Part shown: piece after piece, positions 18,443 through 26,878 of the stretch
Position numbering within the stretch: the first letter of the stretch is position 1
Layout: each line of letters begins with the position of its first letter
NCBI GenBank assembly: GCA_017470985.1
Contig: JAFUXA010000014.1
Coordinates: 1-64,000, forward strand
Direction: 5' to 3'
Length of the DNA: 64,000 bases
Source: Lachnospiraceae bacterium
GTDB lineage: Bacteria; Bacillota; Clostridia; Lachnospirales; Lachnospiraceae
Position numbers and translations under genes: made by a program
Notes under the pieces: model-generated
Told to the model about the DNA's origin: nothing
The model's database searches: none
The model's input: only the letters and a program-made list of their open reading frames with translations

Positions 18443-20632
18443 ATGTTGGCTATATTTAAGCGTGAAATGCGCAGTATGTTTCATAACGTCTCAGGTTTCC
18501 TTTTTCTTGGTATAACTCTGGGATTATATGGATTATTCTTCTTTACTTATAATTTATCTTATGGATATCCTTATATTGCATATTCATTGTCCCATATTGC
18601 ATTTGTATTCTTGATTACTGTGCCAATTCTAACTATGAGAATACTGGCCGAGGAGAAGAAGAGCCGTACTGATCAGTTGTTGCTTACTTCACCTGTTCCA
18701 ATGATCAAGATTATGATTGGCAAGTATTTAGCTTTGGCATGTACTTATACAATTGCTGTTTTGATAATTGCTATTTCGCCTGTTATTATGCGAATCTTTG
18801 GTGAGATTCCAATGGGTGAGAACTATGTTGGATTGTTGGGATTCTGGTTATATGGTCTGGCTTGCTTAGCTATTGGTTTATTTGCTTCATCCCTCTGTGA
18901 AAATGTGCTTATTTCAGCTATTTTATCCTTTATTTTTATATTCATTGGATATTTAATGAATTCTATTACAAGTGCACTTTCATCTAATGGAAATATTTTG
19001 ACTAAAATTTTAAACTGTTATGACATTTATACTCCTTTGGATAAGTTCTTCAATGGTATTTTGACTATTCCAAATATTGTATATTATCTTACTTTGATTG
19101 TTATTATGATTTTCCTGTCATGTCAGTCATGGCAGAAGAGAAGATGGACAATCAGCAAGAAGATGCTATCTACATCAGTCTTTTCAATTGGAATGATTGT
19201 GGTTGTAATAGCTGCATCAGTTGGTATTAATTTTGGGGTTAGACAGATTCCTAATACTTATTCTGAAATTGATACAACAGAGAGCAAATTATATAAGATA
19301 ACTGATGAGACCAAGAAGTATTTACAGACTTTGAATCAGGACATCAATATATATGTTCTTATTCCAGAAAGCAAGAAAGATGCTAATGTAGACAAGACAT
19401 TGGGTTATATAAGCAGTGCCTCAAAGCATATCAAGGTATCTTATATTGATACTGATGCTAATCCTACATTTACACAGAAATATTCCGATAGTACTATTAA
19501 TCCAAACAGCATTATTGTGGAATGCGGTGAGAAATACAAGATTATCAATTATGGTAGCACTGATTATCAGATGATGGATTCTGAAATCTATACTTATGAA
19601 GTTGATCAGAACTCTTATAGTTATCAGATAACTGAATATGACTGTGAAGGTCAGGTTATGGCTGCAATTCAGTATGTGCTTTCTGATTCTAATACAGTTG
19701 CTTATGAACTTACAGGCCATAATGAGGTGGGCATTTCAGGTGATTTCCAGGAAATATTTGCCAAGAAATTTGTGGATTTAGAAGTTTTGGATTTGTTGAA
19801 AGAAAATGCTATTCCTGATGATTGTTCTGCTTTATTTATTATGGGACCTCATTCAGATTTGTCTGCAGAGGATGTGGCAAAGATTGAGAAGTATTTAGAT
19901 AATGGTGGTCAGGTATTTGTATCCTTAGATTATGCTTCGATTAGTAACGAGACAAATCTCCAGTCATTACTGAAATATATGAATATTCAGCCTACAGAGA
20001 CTTTGGTATATGATCAGGATGAGTCTTATTATATCCAAAGTGGTGTATATCTATTGCCTGAGGTTATAGATACTGATGCCACAACTGATATTGCAGGTAT
20101 GTCCAAGGTATTAATGCCTTATTCAGTTGGCTTGACATATACAGGTGAAAATGCTGATGCATGTACATCATATCTGTCTACTTCTGACAAGGCTGTAGCC
20201 AAGTCTATGGCTAATCTTGACAATGCTGCCAAGAATGGTGATGCTTCTTCTCTATATACTGTTATGGACGGAGATAAGGTTGGACAGTACAGTCTGGCTA
20301 TGACTGTTGTAAATGATGCTAAGGGACGCATAACTGTTGTTGGTTCATATGTTGGATTGTCTGATGTTATGGTTTCAACTAATGGTGATACAGCCAATAG
20401 TACAGTATCTGGTAGAAATGCAGTATTATTTAACGGATTGGTAAATGGTTTGATTGCAGACGATGGAAATGCAGCAAATGCTATTGTTATTCCTGCCAAG
20501 AATTATAAGATTTCTTCAATTACAGTATCTGAAAATGCGAGACTTGTATATGGATTGATTTGGGCAATTGTAATGCCTCTTGCTATAATTATAATTGGTG
20601 TGGTTATCTGGATTAGACGCAGACATTTATAA
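18443..20632 (+). CDS. GldF-GldG fusion: ABC-2 permease with auxiliary GldG-type domain
   Basis: The 729-aa protein combines two parts. Residues 1 to about 245 are a six-helix ABC-2 permease (GldF/NatB type, with RILAEEKKSRTDQLLLTSP). A further helix at about 248-265 is followed by a large extracytoplasmic GldG-type domain (to about 695) beginning with the TESKLYKITDETKKYL pattern and containing TGHNE and DNGGQVFVSLDY segments. A final membrane helix and an RRRH tail end the chain. In Bacteroidota GldF and GldG are separate gliding-associated proteins; similar fusions occur in Firmicutes with no assigned role. It is co-transcribed with the ATPase at 17503. A DUF4340-type partner often seen in such loci is not present here. 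Confidence 0.82.
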   Translation: MLAIFKREMRSMFHNVSGFLFLGITLGLYGLFFFTYNLSYGYPYIAYSLSHIAFVFLITVPILTMRILAEEKKSRTDQLLLTSPVPMIKIMIGKYLALACTYTIAVLIIAISPVIMRIFGEIPMGENYVGLLGFWLYGLACLAIGLFASSLCENVLISAILSFIFIFIGYLMNSITSALSSNGNILTKILNCYDIYTPLDKFFNGILTIPNIVYYLTLIVIMIFLSCQSWQKRRWTISKKMLSTSVFSIGMIVVVIAASVGINFGVRQIPNTYSEIDTTESKLYKITDETKKYLQTLNQDINIYVLIPESKKDANVDKTLGYISSASKHIKVSYIDTDANPTFTQKYSDSTINPNSIIVECGEKYKIINYGSTDYQMMDSEIYTYEVDQNSYSYQITEYDCEGQVMAAIQYVLSDSNTVAYELTGHNEVGISGDFQEIFAKKFVDLEVLDLLKENAIPDDCSALFIMGPHSDLSAEDVAKIEKYLDNGGQVFVSLDYASISNETNLQSLLKYMNIQPTETLVYDQDESYYIQSGVYLLPEVIDTDATTDIAGMSKVLMPYSVGLTYTGENADACTSYLSTSDKAVAKSMANLDNAAKNGDASSLYTVMDGDKVGQYSLAMTVVNDAKGRITVVGSYVGLSDVMVSTNGDTANSTVSGRNAVLFNGLVNGLIADDGNAANAIVIPAKNYKISSITVSENARLVYGLIWAIVMPLAIIIIGVVIWIRRRHL

Positions 20633-20640
20633 TTTGATAT

Positions 20641-20663
20641 AATATTTGTATGTTGCAAATATT
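20641..20663 (+). promoter_or_regulatory. Perfect inverted repeat upstream of LuxR-type gene
   Basis: AATATTTG (20641-20648) and CAAATATT (20656-20663) form perfect 8-bp arms with a 7-nt spacer, placed just before the GGGGAGC ribosome site of the regulator gene. It could be an autoregulatory operator or a weak AT-rich terminator of the upstream ABC genes. Inference only. Confidence 0.4.
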
Positions 20664-20684
20664 TATTACCGGGGAGCTTGAGTT

Positions 20685-22022
20685 ATGAATCGTTATAAAA
20701 AGTATGCAATTTATTTCTATTACATAATAATGCTTACATCTTTTGGCTTTGAGCTTACCATGATGGCGGAAATGGTTGATGCAATAGAGGGAAATTTAGC
20801 GAGTATACAGCATATATTATTTTCATTTCTGTTGGGCCTTGGCTTCTTATTATTTGGTTTGACCAGAAAACTAATAAAGCAGTCTCAGGGGAGACAGATT
20901 TTGATGTTCTCTGTAAATGTGGTTTATATCCTGATGATGGTGAGTACATTTATGGATATTATTGCTTTTAGAAGCATATACTGGATTTTAATACTTATGA
21001 TCGGTTATTTGGGCGGCGCTGTATATTACATTGTTATGGTGAAAATGCATCAGATACAAAGAGGCATATTGATTATGTCTATTGGAATTGCATTGCCATA
21101 TTTCTTGCAGGTATGTCTGCAGCCTATTATAAATAGTAGATTTGCATATACAGTTGTATTTATTTTGCTGTTTATATTGATATCGGTGTTGCTTATCAAA
21201 CCGCCGGAATGGGTAATTGAAGATATGTTGCCATATTCTTCTGAAAAGGAAGATTACAGTATTCCCACAGGAAACAGACTTAGAAGGCTTATTGGAACAT
21301 CCGTCATGATGATAGTATCAATTGGAATTGTGGAGATGAGCTGGAGTGATGATTCCGTTGTAATTACGCAGTTTTATGAAATTCCAAGAATAGGTATAGT
21401 GATAGCCATGCTAAGTGTGGGATTTGTTGCTGATAAGTTTGGATGGAAATATGTGGAACGACTTGTGATATTGTCGCAAGTATTTGTTTTTGCCGCAGTC
21501 TATGGATCTCAGTTTGCTGAATTTAGACTATTTTTGTTTAATTTTTGCGCAGGTATATACAATGCATATTTGATTTTAGGATTTTGGACATTGGCTCCAT
21601 CTACCAAAAATCCGGATTTATGGGCATCCGGTGGACGTATAGTAGCCATGATTGAGACGGTATATTTTTATATTGTTCAGGATGTGTCAGTAACAGGAAA
21701 TTATTTTATGATTCTGATTCAGGCTTTTGCTGTGACCTTGCTTATTGGAATATTAATGACTCAGATGCAGGAGATTTATCCTGTGTCTTCAGAGGAAAAT
21801 GATTTTGATTATTTTTGTAACAAGTATCATTTTACACCGCGAGAAAGAGATGTGATGATGGCAATATTGGAATCGGACGAAAAGGCCAAAGCGATATGTG
21901 TTGATTTGGGATTTTCAGAGCGAATGTTTTATAGATACATAAAACAGATGTCCGAAAAAACCGGTGCAAAAAACAGAAATACTTTGGTAAATTTATATCG
22001 GGAATTCAGTAAAATCAGGTAG
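20685..22022 (+). CDS. Membrane-anchored LuxR-family regulator (MFS-like TM domain + HTH)
   Basis: The first roughly 365 residues of this 445-aa protein contain about twelve hydrophobic helices in a transporter-like arrangement. Residues 381-445 form a LuxR/GerE-type helix-turn-helix: YHFTPRERDVMMAI, then CVDLGFSERMFYRYIKQM, with the typical late segment TGAKNRNTLVNLY. The architecture implies a one-component regulator that senses a small molecule or membrane signal and binds DNA while anchored in the membrane. Its stop codon overlaps a strong terminator. The next gene, a secreted surface protein, is the obvious candidate target. The ligand is unknown, and transport activity is not implied. 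Confidence 0.82.
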   Translation: MNRYKKYAIYFYYIIMLTSFGFELTMMAEMVDAIEGNLASIQHILFSFLLGLGFLLFGLTRKLIKQSQGRQILMFSVNVVYILMMVSTFMDIIAFRSIYWILILMIGYLGGAVYYIVMVKMHQIQRGILIMSIGIALPYFLQVCLQPIINSRFAYTVVFILLFILISVLLIKPPEWVIEDMLPYSSEKEDYSIPTGNRLRRLIGTSVMMIVSIGIVEMSWSDDSVVITQFYEIPRIGIVIAMLSVGFVADKFGWKYVERLVILSQVFVFAAVYGSQFAEFRLFLFNFCAGIYNAYLILGFWTLAPSTKNPDLWASGGRIVAMIETVYFYIVQDVSVTGNYFMILIQAFAVTLLIGILMTQMQEIYPVSSEENDFDYFCNKYHFTPRERDVMMAILESDEKAKAICVDLGFSERMFYRYIKQMSEKTGAKNRNTLVNLYREFSKIR

Positions 22023-22049
22023 GTTCAGTAAAATGAACCTACCTTTTTT
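22018..22049 (+). terminator. Rho-independent terminator overlapping the stop of the LuxR-type gene
   Basis: GGTAGGTTCA (22018-22027) pairs perfectly with TGAACCTACC (22034-22043) and is followed by TTTTTT. The TAG stop codon (22020-22022) is inside the left arm. Confidence 0.93.
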
Positions 22050-22136
22050 CGTATTATAATTGTAATCTTTCCTTATCAGTGATTAGTGGCAGAGTAATAA
22101 TTCATTGATGGACTTTATTAGCAAAGGAGGAAGATT

Positions 22137-23498
22137 ATGAGAAATAAGAAAAAAGTATTAGGCGTAGTTTTGACTATGATGCTTGTTGTGGCTTCGGTTG
22201 GTTTTGTATTTCCTGCAAAGGATGCTTTTGCTGCAAATGTCACAGATGTGGTTGTCAGATGTTACAGTGAAAGCACCGGGGATTATGTTGTCGATAATAC
22301 ATTGACCGGTACTGTAACAGGAACCAATCAGACCATACCTGCAGCATCAATTTCAATTGATGATTATTGGCCGATGAACGGTGGAGCAACACCGGGAAAT
22401 GGCTACGATATTGTAGTTGAATATTCTTTTGCATTTTGCGATTCTGCTTCAGATGCGGAAAACGCTATGGCTGCAAATAATGGTCAAGATTCGACTACAG
22501 GAATGCCAATTCCTAAGTATACCGGTCCTGCAACAATTACAATTCCTGTAAAGGATGGTTATGTTGGTACAGATGCAGTTATAACTGATTATCCTTCTGA
22601 GGTAACTATCAGTAATATAACAACAACAGAACATAGTATTACATTTACTACAGATGAGATTGGTTTATCTTACTTTTCAATAGGTGTTGAACTGAAATTT
22701 GAATCAAATGCATCTTCGGGTTCTTCCGGCGGATCTGATTCAGGTGGTGACACCGGCAGTACAGACAGTTCAAGTACAGGAACGACTGATGACTCAAGTG
22801 CAGGAACTACAGATAGCTCTGGTGACAATTCCGGTGAAAATAAGGACGATGCAACTGCTTCTGACAATACAAGCAATCAGTCAGGAGAAAGTACAACACC
22901 ACAGACTACAACTGATACAACTGCAACTCCTGCAACAACACTTACAGAGGCACAGCAAGCAGCAGCAAATGCAATGGCTGCAGCAGTTGTTCCGGCTTCT
23001 GTAGTAGCACCAAGCGGAAGTGGAGTTACTATTGTAGGATATGCAGCAATTACAGATGATAGTGTTAATGAATCATTATATAATCTTGCAACAAATATTG
23101 AGACTTTAAATGGAAATCAGGGAAATGTAAACATTTTATCATTACAGAAATTTGAATTAAATGCTTCCGGTAAAGGAAGAGTAGTGATAAATATAGGTAC
23201 CGCTTTTGTAGGCAAGGTTGCAATTGTGGCACATTTACATAACGGACAATGGACCATGCAGCAGGTTATTGTAAAAGAAGACGGTACCATTGATCCATAT
23301 TTTGAATCTTTCTCACCTATAGCAGTTATGGTTACCAATCAAACAAGTACCATAGCAGCGCTGGCAACAAACGAACCTGGTGTTGCTAAAGCTGCAGCAC
23401 CAAAAACAGGTGAGGGAAATTATCTGTACATAGTATTTATATTGGGAGTACTGGCAAGCGGTGCATTGATTGCCGGTTATAGAATTAGAAAATATTAA
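22137..23498 (+). CDS. Secreted cell-surface protein with sortase-like C-terminal anchor
   Basis: The 453-aa protein has a clear signal peptide (basic N-region, hydrophobic core, predicted cleavage after AFA at residue 32) and an N-terminal beta-rich domain (33 to about 188). A low-complexity Ser/Thr/Gly/Asp linker (about 190-272) follows, then a second compact domain (about 275-410), and a C-terminal anchor: PKTGE at 422-426, a hydrophobic helix and a basic RIRKY end. The anchor resembles a sortase sorting signal but has Ala rather than Leu before PKTGE. No sortase gene is nearby. I do not recognise either globular domain. An AAAGGAGG ribosome site precedes the start. It lies downstream of a terminator, so it must have its own promoter in 22050-22136. 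Confidence 0.78.
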   Translation: MRNKKKVLGVVLTMMLVVASVGFVFPAKDAFAANVTDVVVRCYSESTGDYVVDNTLTGTVTGTNQTIPAASISIDDYWPMNGGATPGNGYDIVVEYSFAFCDSASDAENAMAANNGQDSTTGMPIPKYTGPATITIPVKDGYVGTDAVITDYPSEVTISNITTTEHSITFTTDEIGLSYFSIGVELKFESNASSGSSGGSDSGGDTGSTDSSSTGTTDDSSAGTTDSSGDNSGENKDDATASDNTSNQSGESTTPQTTTDTTATPATTLTEAQQAAANAMAAAVVPASVVAPSGSGVTIVGYAAITDDSVNESLYNLATNIETLNGNQGNVNILSLQKFELNASGKGRVVINIGTAFVGKVAIVAHLHNGQWTMQQVIVKEDGTIDPYFESFSPIAVMVTNQTSTIAALATNEPGVAKAAAPKTGEGNYLYIVFILGVLASGALIAGYRIRKY

Positions 23499-23534
23499 TA
23501 TAGATTAAAAAGTACATACTCTGTCAAACTAAAA

Positions 23535-23575
23535 AACGAGGAGTGATTATATATATTACTCCTCGTTATTTTTAT
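23535..23575. terminator. Bidirectional terminator
   Basis: AACGAGGAGT (23535-23544) pairs with ACTCCTCGTT (23558-23567). Reading rightward, a T-rich stretch follows; reading leftward, the A6 run at 23531-23536 supplies the T tract. It serves the surface-protein gene (plus) and the small membrane-protein gene (minus), whose stop codon lies within it. Confidence 0.88.
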
Positions 23576-23771
23576 CCTTGGAAACGGATTTTATCATTAA
23601 ATTAAGTAACCATAATACAACAGGAATCATAATAGTAGCAGCAACTGCTCCAAGCAGATAATTCATGGTGTTGGCTGGTTCAAATATGGCTACAAATAAT
23701 GTGAGACCATATAGACCTACCAATAATACAATTCCGATGATGGCTAATATCTGTCTGATTTTCTGTAACAT
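23556..23771 (-). CDS. Small two-TM membrane protein
   Basis: This 71-aa protein has two hydrophobic helices (about residues 7-27 and 37-58) and a short charged C-terminus (KDKNNEE). The start at 23771 (MLQKIRQ) is preferred over the upstream in-frame GTG at 23789 because GGAGGGAG lies directly before it and would otherwise be coding. A perfect-consensus promoter lies upstream, so it is probably well expressed. The final codons and stop are part of a terminator hairpin. I do not recognise the family, and the function is unknown. Confidence 0.72.
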   Translation of the reverse strand: MLQKIRQILAIIGIVLLVGLYGLTLFVAIFEPANTMNYLLGAVAATIMIPVVLWLLNLMIKSVSKDKNNEE

Positions 23772-23828
23772 TTCTCCCTCCAATTTCACCTCTTGCCGGT
23801 TGTTTTATATCTGTAAAAATACTAATTG

Positions 23829-23857
23829 ATTATATGAATTAATAATCAATGTGTCAA
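23829..23857 (-). promoter_or_regulatory. Perfect consensus sigma-A promoter for the small membrane protein
   Basis: On the minus strand, TTGACA (23857-23852) and TATAAT (23834-23829) are separated by exactly 17 bp. Its -35 box is part of an inverted repeat, TGTGTCAAA/TTTGACACA, shared with the plus-strand promoter. Confidence 0.85.
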
Positions 23858-23875
23858 ATGGAGACTATTTATTTT

Positions 23876-23905
23876 TTGACACATATATGCTACTATGAAT
23901 AAAAT
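23876..23905 (+). promoter_or_regulatory. Divergent sigma-A promoter for the SEC-C gene
   Basis: TTGACA (23876-23881) and TAAAAT (23900-23905) are separated by 18 bp. The two divergent -35 boxes face each other 18 bp apart. Confidence 0.68.
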
Positions 23906-23947
23906 TTTTGTTTATCAAAAAAATAATTAAAAGGTGGTAATTTACAA

Positions 23948-24451
23948 ATGGCATTATTAGAACAATGGAGAGAAATGGCATATGACCAGGGAAATCCTGA
24001 TTTGGAGAATTTCTGGATTGAGTATTTCAAGTTTGAACAGGGAGTTTATGAGCAGTTACTTGCAGCACCTGATATGGTTGTAAAGGGAACAGTGAAAGAA
24101 CTTGCTGACAAATATAATACTGATATTATGCATATGACAGGATTTTTGGATGGAATCAATGAGTCACTTGTTGAGGATAATCCAATTGATACTATGGAAG
24201 AAGACACAGTTGTTTCTCTTGCATTTGACAAGGAGAGACTGTACAAGAACATGGTAGATGCCAAGGCTGATTGGTTATATACTTTGAAGCAGTGGGAGAA
24301 TATCTTTGACGAGGATACAAGAAAGCGCCTCTACAAGGAGGAGAAAGCTTCTCATACAATTAGAAATGAGAAGAAGGTTGGAAGAAATGATCCATGTCCT
24401 TGCGGAAGTGGTAAGAAGTATAAATTCTGTTGCGGTAAGAAGAATAAGTAA
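23948..24451 (+). CDS. SEC-C motif zinc-binding protein
   Basis: This 167-aa cytosolic protein ends in a SEC-C motif (residues about 145-165: [19 protein letters not shown]), the zinc-binding element also found at the SecA C-terminus that contacts SecB or ribosomes. The N-terminal 130 residues are helical and acidic and match no family I can name with confidence. It begins a two-gene unit with an SPFH protein and is read from a divergent promoter region. Its role could be in ribosome or secretion contact; this is inferred from the motif alone. Confidence 0.8.
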   Translation: MALLEQWREMAYDQGNPDLENFWIEYFKFEQGVYEQLLAAPDMVVKGTVKELADKYNTDIMHMTGFLDGINESLVEDNPIDTMEEDTVVSLAFDKERLYKNMVDAKADWLYTLKQWENIFDEDTRKRLYKEEKASHTIRNEKKVGRNDPCPCGSGKKYKFCCGKKNK

Positions 24452-24510
24452 TAGTTTGTTATTTACAATTTGACTTGGAATAATTAGCTTTAGCAAAAGG
24501 AGGATTTGTT

Positions 24511-25458
24511 ATGGGACAGTTTATTATGAGTTTATTGGTTTTAGCAGTTGGTGTATGCCTGCTTGTGGGTGGGCTCAAAGCCAGAAATAAAGCTGCCAAA
24601 GATGGCAAGAATAAGCTTGTATTGCTGGTTATTAGTATAGTAGTTATAGTTTTGGGTGTGATTTCTATTGCGACCAATTGTTTCTACACACAGGATATTG
24701 GAGAAGTGATTGTAAAGAAGAATTGGGACGGTGCTCTGCATGGGCAGACAGAGGATCCTGGTTTCCATACCAAATCTCCATTGGAGACATGTATTACATA
24801 CAACACCAGAAATATGCTTATTAATTTCTATGGTTCATCAGATGAGACTTCATATGATTATGATGGTGGTTCTGCTCAGGGACCACAGGTAACAATCAAT
24901 GATAAATCTGGTGCATCTGCTGATATTGATATTCAGGTGGTATATTCTCTGAATCCAAGTGCAGCAACTGATTTATATGCTAATTATGGTACACAGACAA
25001 ATTATACTCAGTCTTATCTTGCAAATGATGTTCGAAGCGTTGCAAGAAAGGTATCTGGTAAATTTGATACAATTACAATGCTTACTGACCGTTCTCAATA
25101 TCAGAACGCAGTACAGGAAGCCTTAAAGCAGAAATGGGAGTCAAATGGATTGAATGTAGAACAGGTTTCTGTTCAGGAGGTTCGTTATCCTGAGGCTATT
25201 ACACAGAAATATGCCGAAGCTCAGTCTGCTGAAATTGCCAAGGCTCAAGCATTAAATGAGCAGGAGACAGCCAAAGTCAAGGCTGAAACCAAGAAGATTG
25301 AGGCACAGGCTGAGGCTGATGCCAATAGAATTCTGGATGAGTCACTGACTGATAAGGTTCTTCAACAGCAGTATATTGATGCTTTGAAGGATATTGGTGA
25401 AAATGGTAATTTAGTTGTTGTTCCTGAGGGAAGCCAGCCTATTGTTTCACCTCGATAG
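24511..25458 (+). CDS. SPFH/Band-7 (prohibitin-family) membrane protein
   Basis: The 315-aa protein has two N-terminal hydrophobic helices (about 5-22 and 32-52) and a Band-7 domain (about 60-220) including the QDIGEVIVKKNWDGAL segment and DRSQYQNAVQEALKQKW. An Ala/Glu/Lys-rich coiled coil (about 228-275) drives oligomerisation in this family. SPFH proteins build large membrane-associated rings that organise microdomains and proteases. A strong AAAGGAGG lies upstream. It lies 59 bp after the SEC-C gene and is followed by a bidirectional terminator. Confidence 0.87.
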   Translation: MGQFIMSLLVLAVGVCLLVGGLKARNKAAKDGKNKLVLLVISIVVIVLGVISIATNCFYTQDIGEVIVKKNWDGALHGQTEDPGFHTKSPLETCITYNTRNMLINFYGSSDETSYDYDGGSAQGPQVTINDKSGASADIDIQVVYSLNPSAATDLYANYGTQTNYTQSYLANDVRSVARKVSGKFDTITMLTDRSQYQNAVQEALKQKWESNGLNVEQVSVQEVRYPEAITQKYAEAQSAEIAKAQALNEQETAKVKAETKKIEAQAEADANRILDESLTDKVLQQQYIDALKDIGENGNLVVVPEGSQPIVSPR

Positions 25459-25485
25459 ACAGTGAAATTAATAATATTTAGCTGA

Positions 25486-25527
25486 TAAAAATAGACTATA
25501 CCGATTTTGGGTATAGTCTATTTTTTA
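25486..25527. terminator. Bidirectional terminator between SPFH gene and aroA
   Basis: AATAGACTATACC (25490-25502) pairs perfectly with GGTATAGTCTATT (25510-25522). It has T6 on the right and A5 on the left, and so works for both convergent genes. Confidence 0.92.
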
Positions 25528-25545
25528 TATGATTATTAATTTATG

Positions 25546-26874
25546 TTATTTATTTATAATGCTTTGTAATGTATCAAAGAATGTTGGATAAGAGATGGCA
25601 ACACAGTTTTCATCATCAAATGTTGTCTCACCATCAGCGACTAAACCGGCAATTGCGAAAGCCATTGCAATTCTATGATCTGATTTGGTTTCAATAGTAC
25701 AACCATGCATATTATAGGATGCTGTACCGTCATCATTTATATAATTTTGACCATGTATAATCATGCCGTCATCTGTGGCTTCACAGGCTACTCCCATTGC
25801 CTTGAGATTGGATATTACTGAATTAATTCTGTTGGATTCTTTTACTTTTAATTCTGAAGCATCTGCAATAATAGTATCTCCTGATGCTCTGGCTGCCATA
25901 ACAGCAATAACAGGGATTTCATCAATCAATGTAGGAATTAAATCTCCATCAATTCTGGTTCCTTTTAAATTAGAAGTACTTATATGAATATCACATACAT
26001 CCTCACCTGACACAGTTCTGGCATTGAAATACTCAATGTTTGCACCCATTTGCTCGCATACTCTTAATATTCCTGCTCTAGTAGGATTAGTATTTACATT
26101 TTCAATAATAATATCTGCATTTTCACAGATAAGACCGGCTACAATAAAATAGGCTGCAGAAGAAATATCTCCAGGTACAATAATATGTTGTCCTATTAGA
26201 TGTGGGTGGCCGGAAATAGTGGCAGTAGTATCTATTGATGATACATTTGCCCCGAAGCCTTTCAACATCAATTCAGTATGATTTCTTGATAACACCGGTT
26301 CAGTAACTGAAGTCTCTCCATCACAGTATAATCCTGCAAGTAGAATACAAGATTTTACCTGAGCAGATGCTACAGGTGAATCGTAATGGATTGAATGCAG
26401 GTTACCTCCTCTGATTCTAAGAGGAGCACAGTCATTACCTCTTAATGATGTAATATCTGCTCCCATCATTTCAAGTGGAGTCATGATTCGTCTCATTGGT
26501 CGTGATTGTATTGACTCGTCACCATTTAATTCGCTTGTGAAGTTGCAACCGGATAAGATTCCACTTATAAGGCGAGTGGTAGTTCCGCTGTTTCCAACAT
26601 CAAGTACATTTTTAGGAGCATTTAATCCGTATAGACCTTTTCCATGAATAATTACATGATTGTCCTCCTGGACTATATTGATGCCCATTTCCTTGAAGCA
26701 GGAGATAGTGGAGCGACAATCTGCTCCGTTGAGAAATCCATCTAATTCTGTTATACCATCAGAGATGGCTCCAAACATTACACCTCTGTGGGAGATGGAT
26801 TTGTCTCCAGGAACTCTTATATTTCCTTTTATAGAATTACTTTTGGTTATTTTAATATTATTAGATTTTTTCAT
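25546..26874 (-). CDS. aroA: 3-phosphoshikimate 1-carboxyvinyltransferase (EPSP synthase)
   Basis: It transfers the enolpyruvyl group of PEP to shikimate 3-phosphate, the sixth step of the shikimate pathway. The 442-aa protein shows GDKSISHRGVMFGA at residues 19-32, GNSGTTTRLISG (PEP site) at about 92-103, SRPMRRI, SAQVKSCILLAGLY, and KVKESNRI near residue 345. It lies 4 bp downstream of tyrA in the same orientation, so aroA is the second gene of a tyrA-aroA operon; its ribosome site is weak, suggesting coupling. Confidence 0.96.
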   Translation of the reverse strand: MKKSNNIKITKSNSIKGNIRVPGDKSISHRGVMFGAISDGITELDGFLNGADCRSTISCFKEMGINIVQEDNHVIIHGKGLYGLNAPKNVLDVGNSGTTTRLISGILSGCNFTSELNGDESIQSRPMRRIMTPLEMMGADITSLRGNDCAPLRIRGGNLHSIHYDSPVASAQVKSCILLAGLYCDGETSVTEPVLSRNHTELMLKGFGANVSSIDTTATISGHPHLIGQHIIVPGDISSAAYFIVAGLICENADIIIENVNTNPTRAGILRVCEQMGANIEYFNARTVSGEDVCDIHISTSNLKGTRIDGDLIPTLIDEIPVIAVMAARASGDTIIADASELKVKESNRINSVISNLKAMGVACEATDDGMIIHGQNYINDDGTASYNMHGCTIETKSDHRIAMAFAIAGLVADGETTFDDENCVAISYPTFFDTLQSIINK

Positions 26875-26878
26875 AGCT

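Noticed and set aside
22699..23004. A Gln/Leu-rich 101-codon frame overlapping the surface-protein linker
   Set aside because: It is the alternative frame of a Ser/Thr/Gly low-complexity linker. The composition is explained by the repeats, and no ribosome site is seen.
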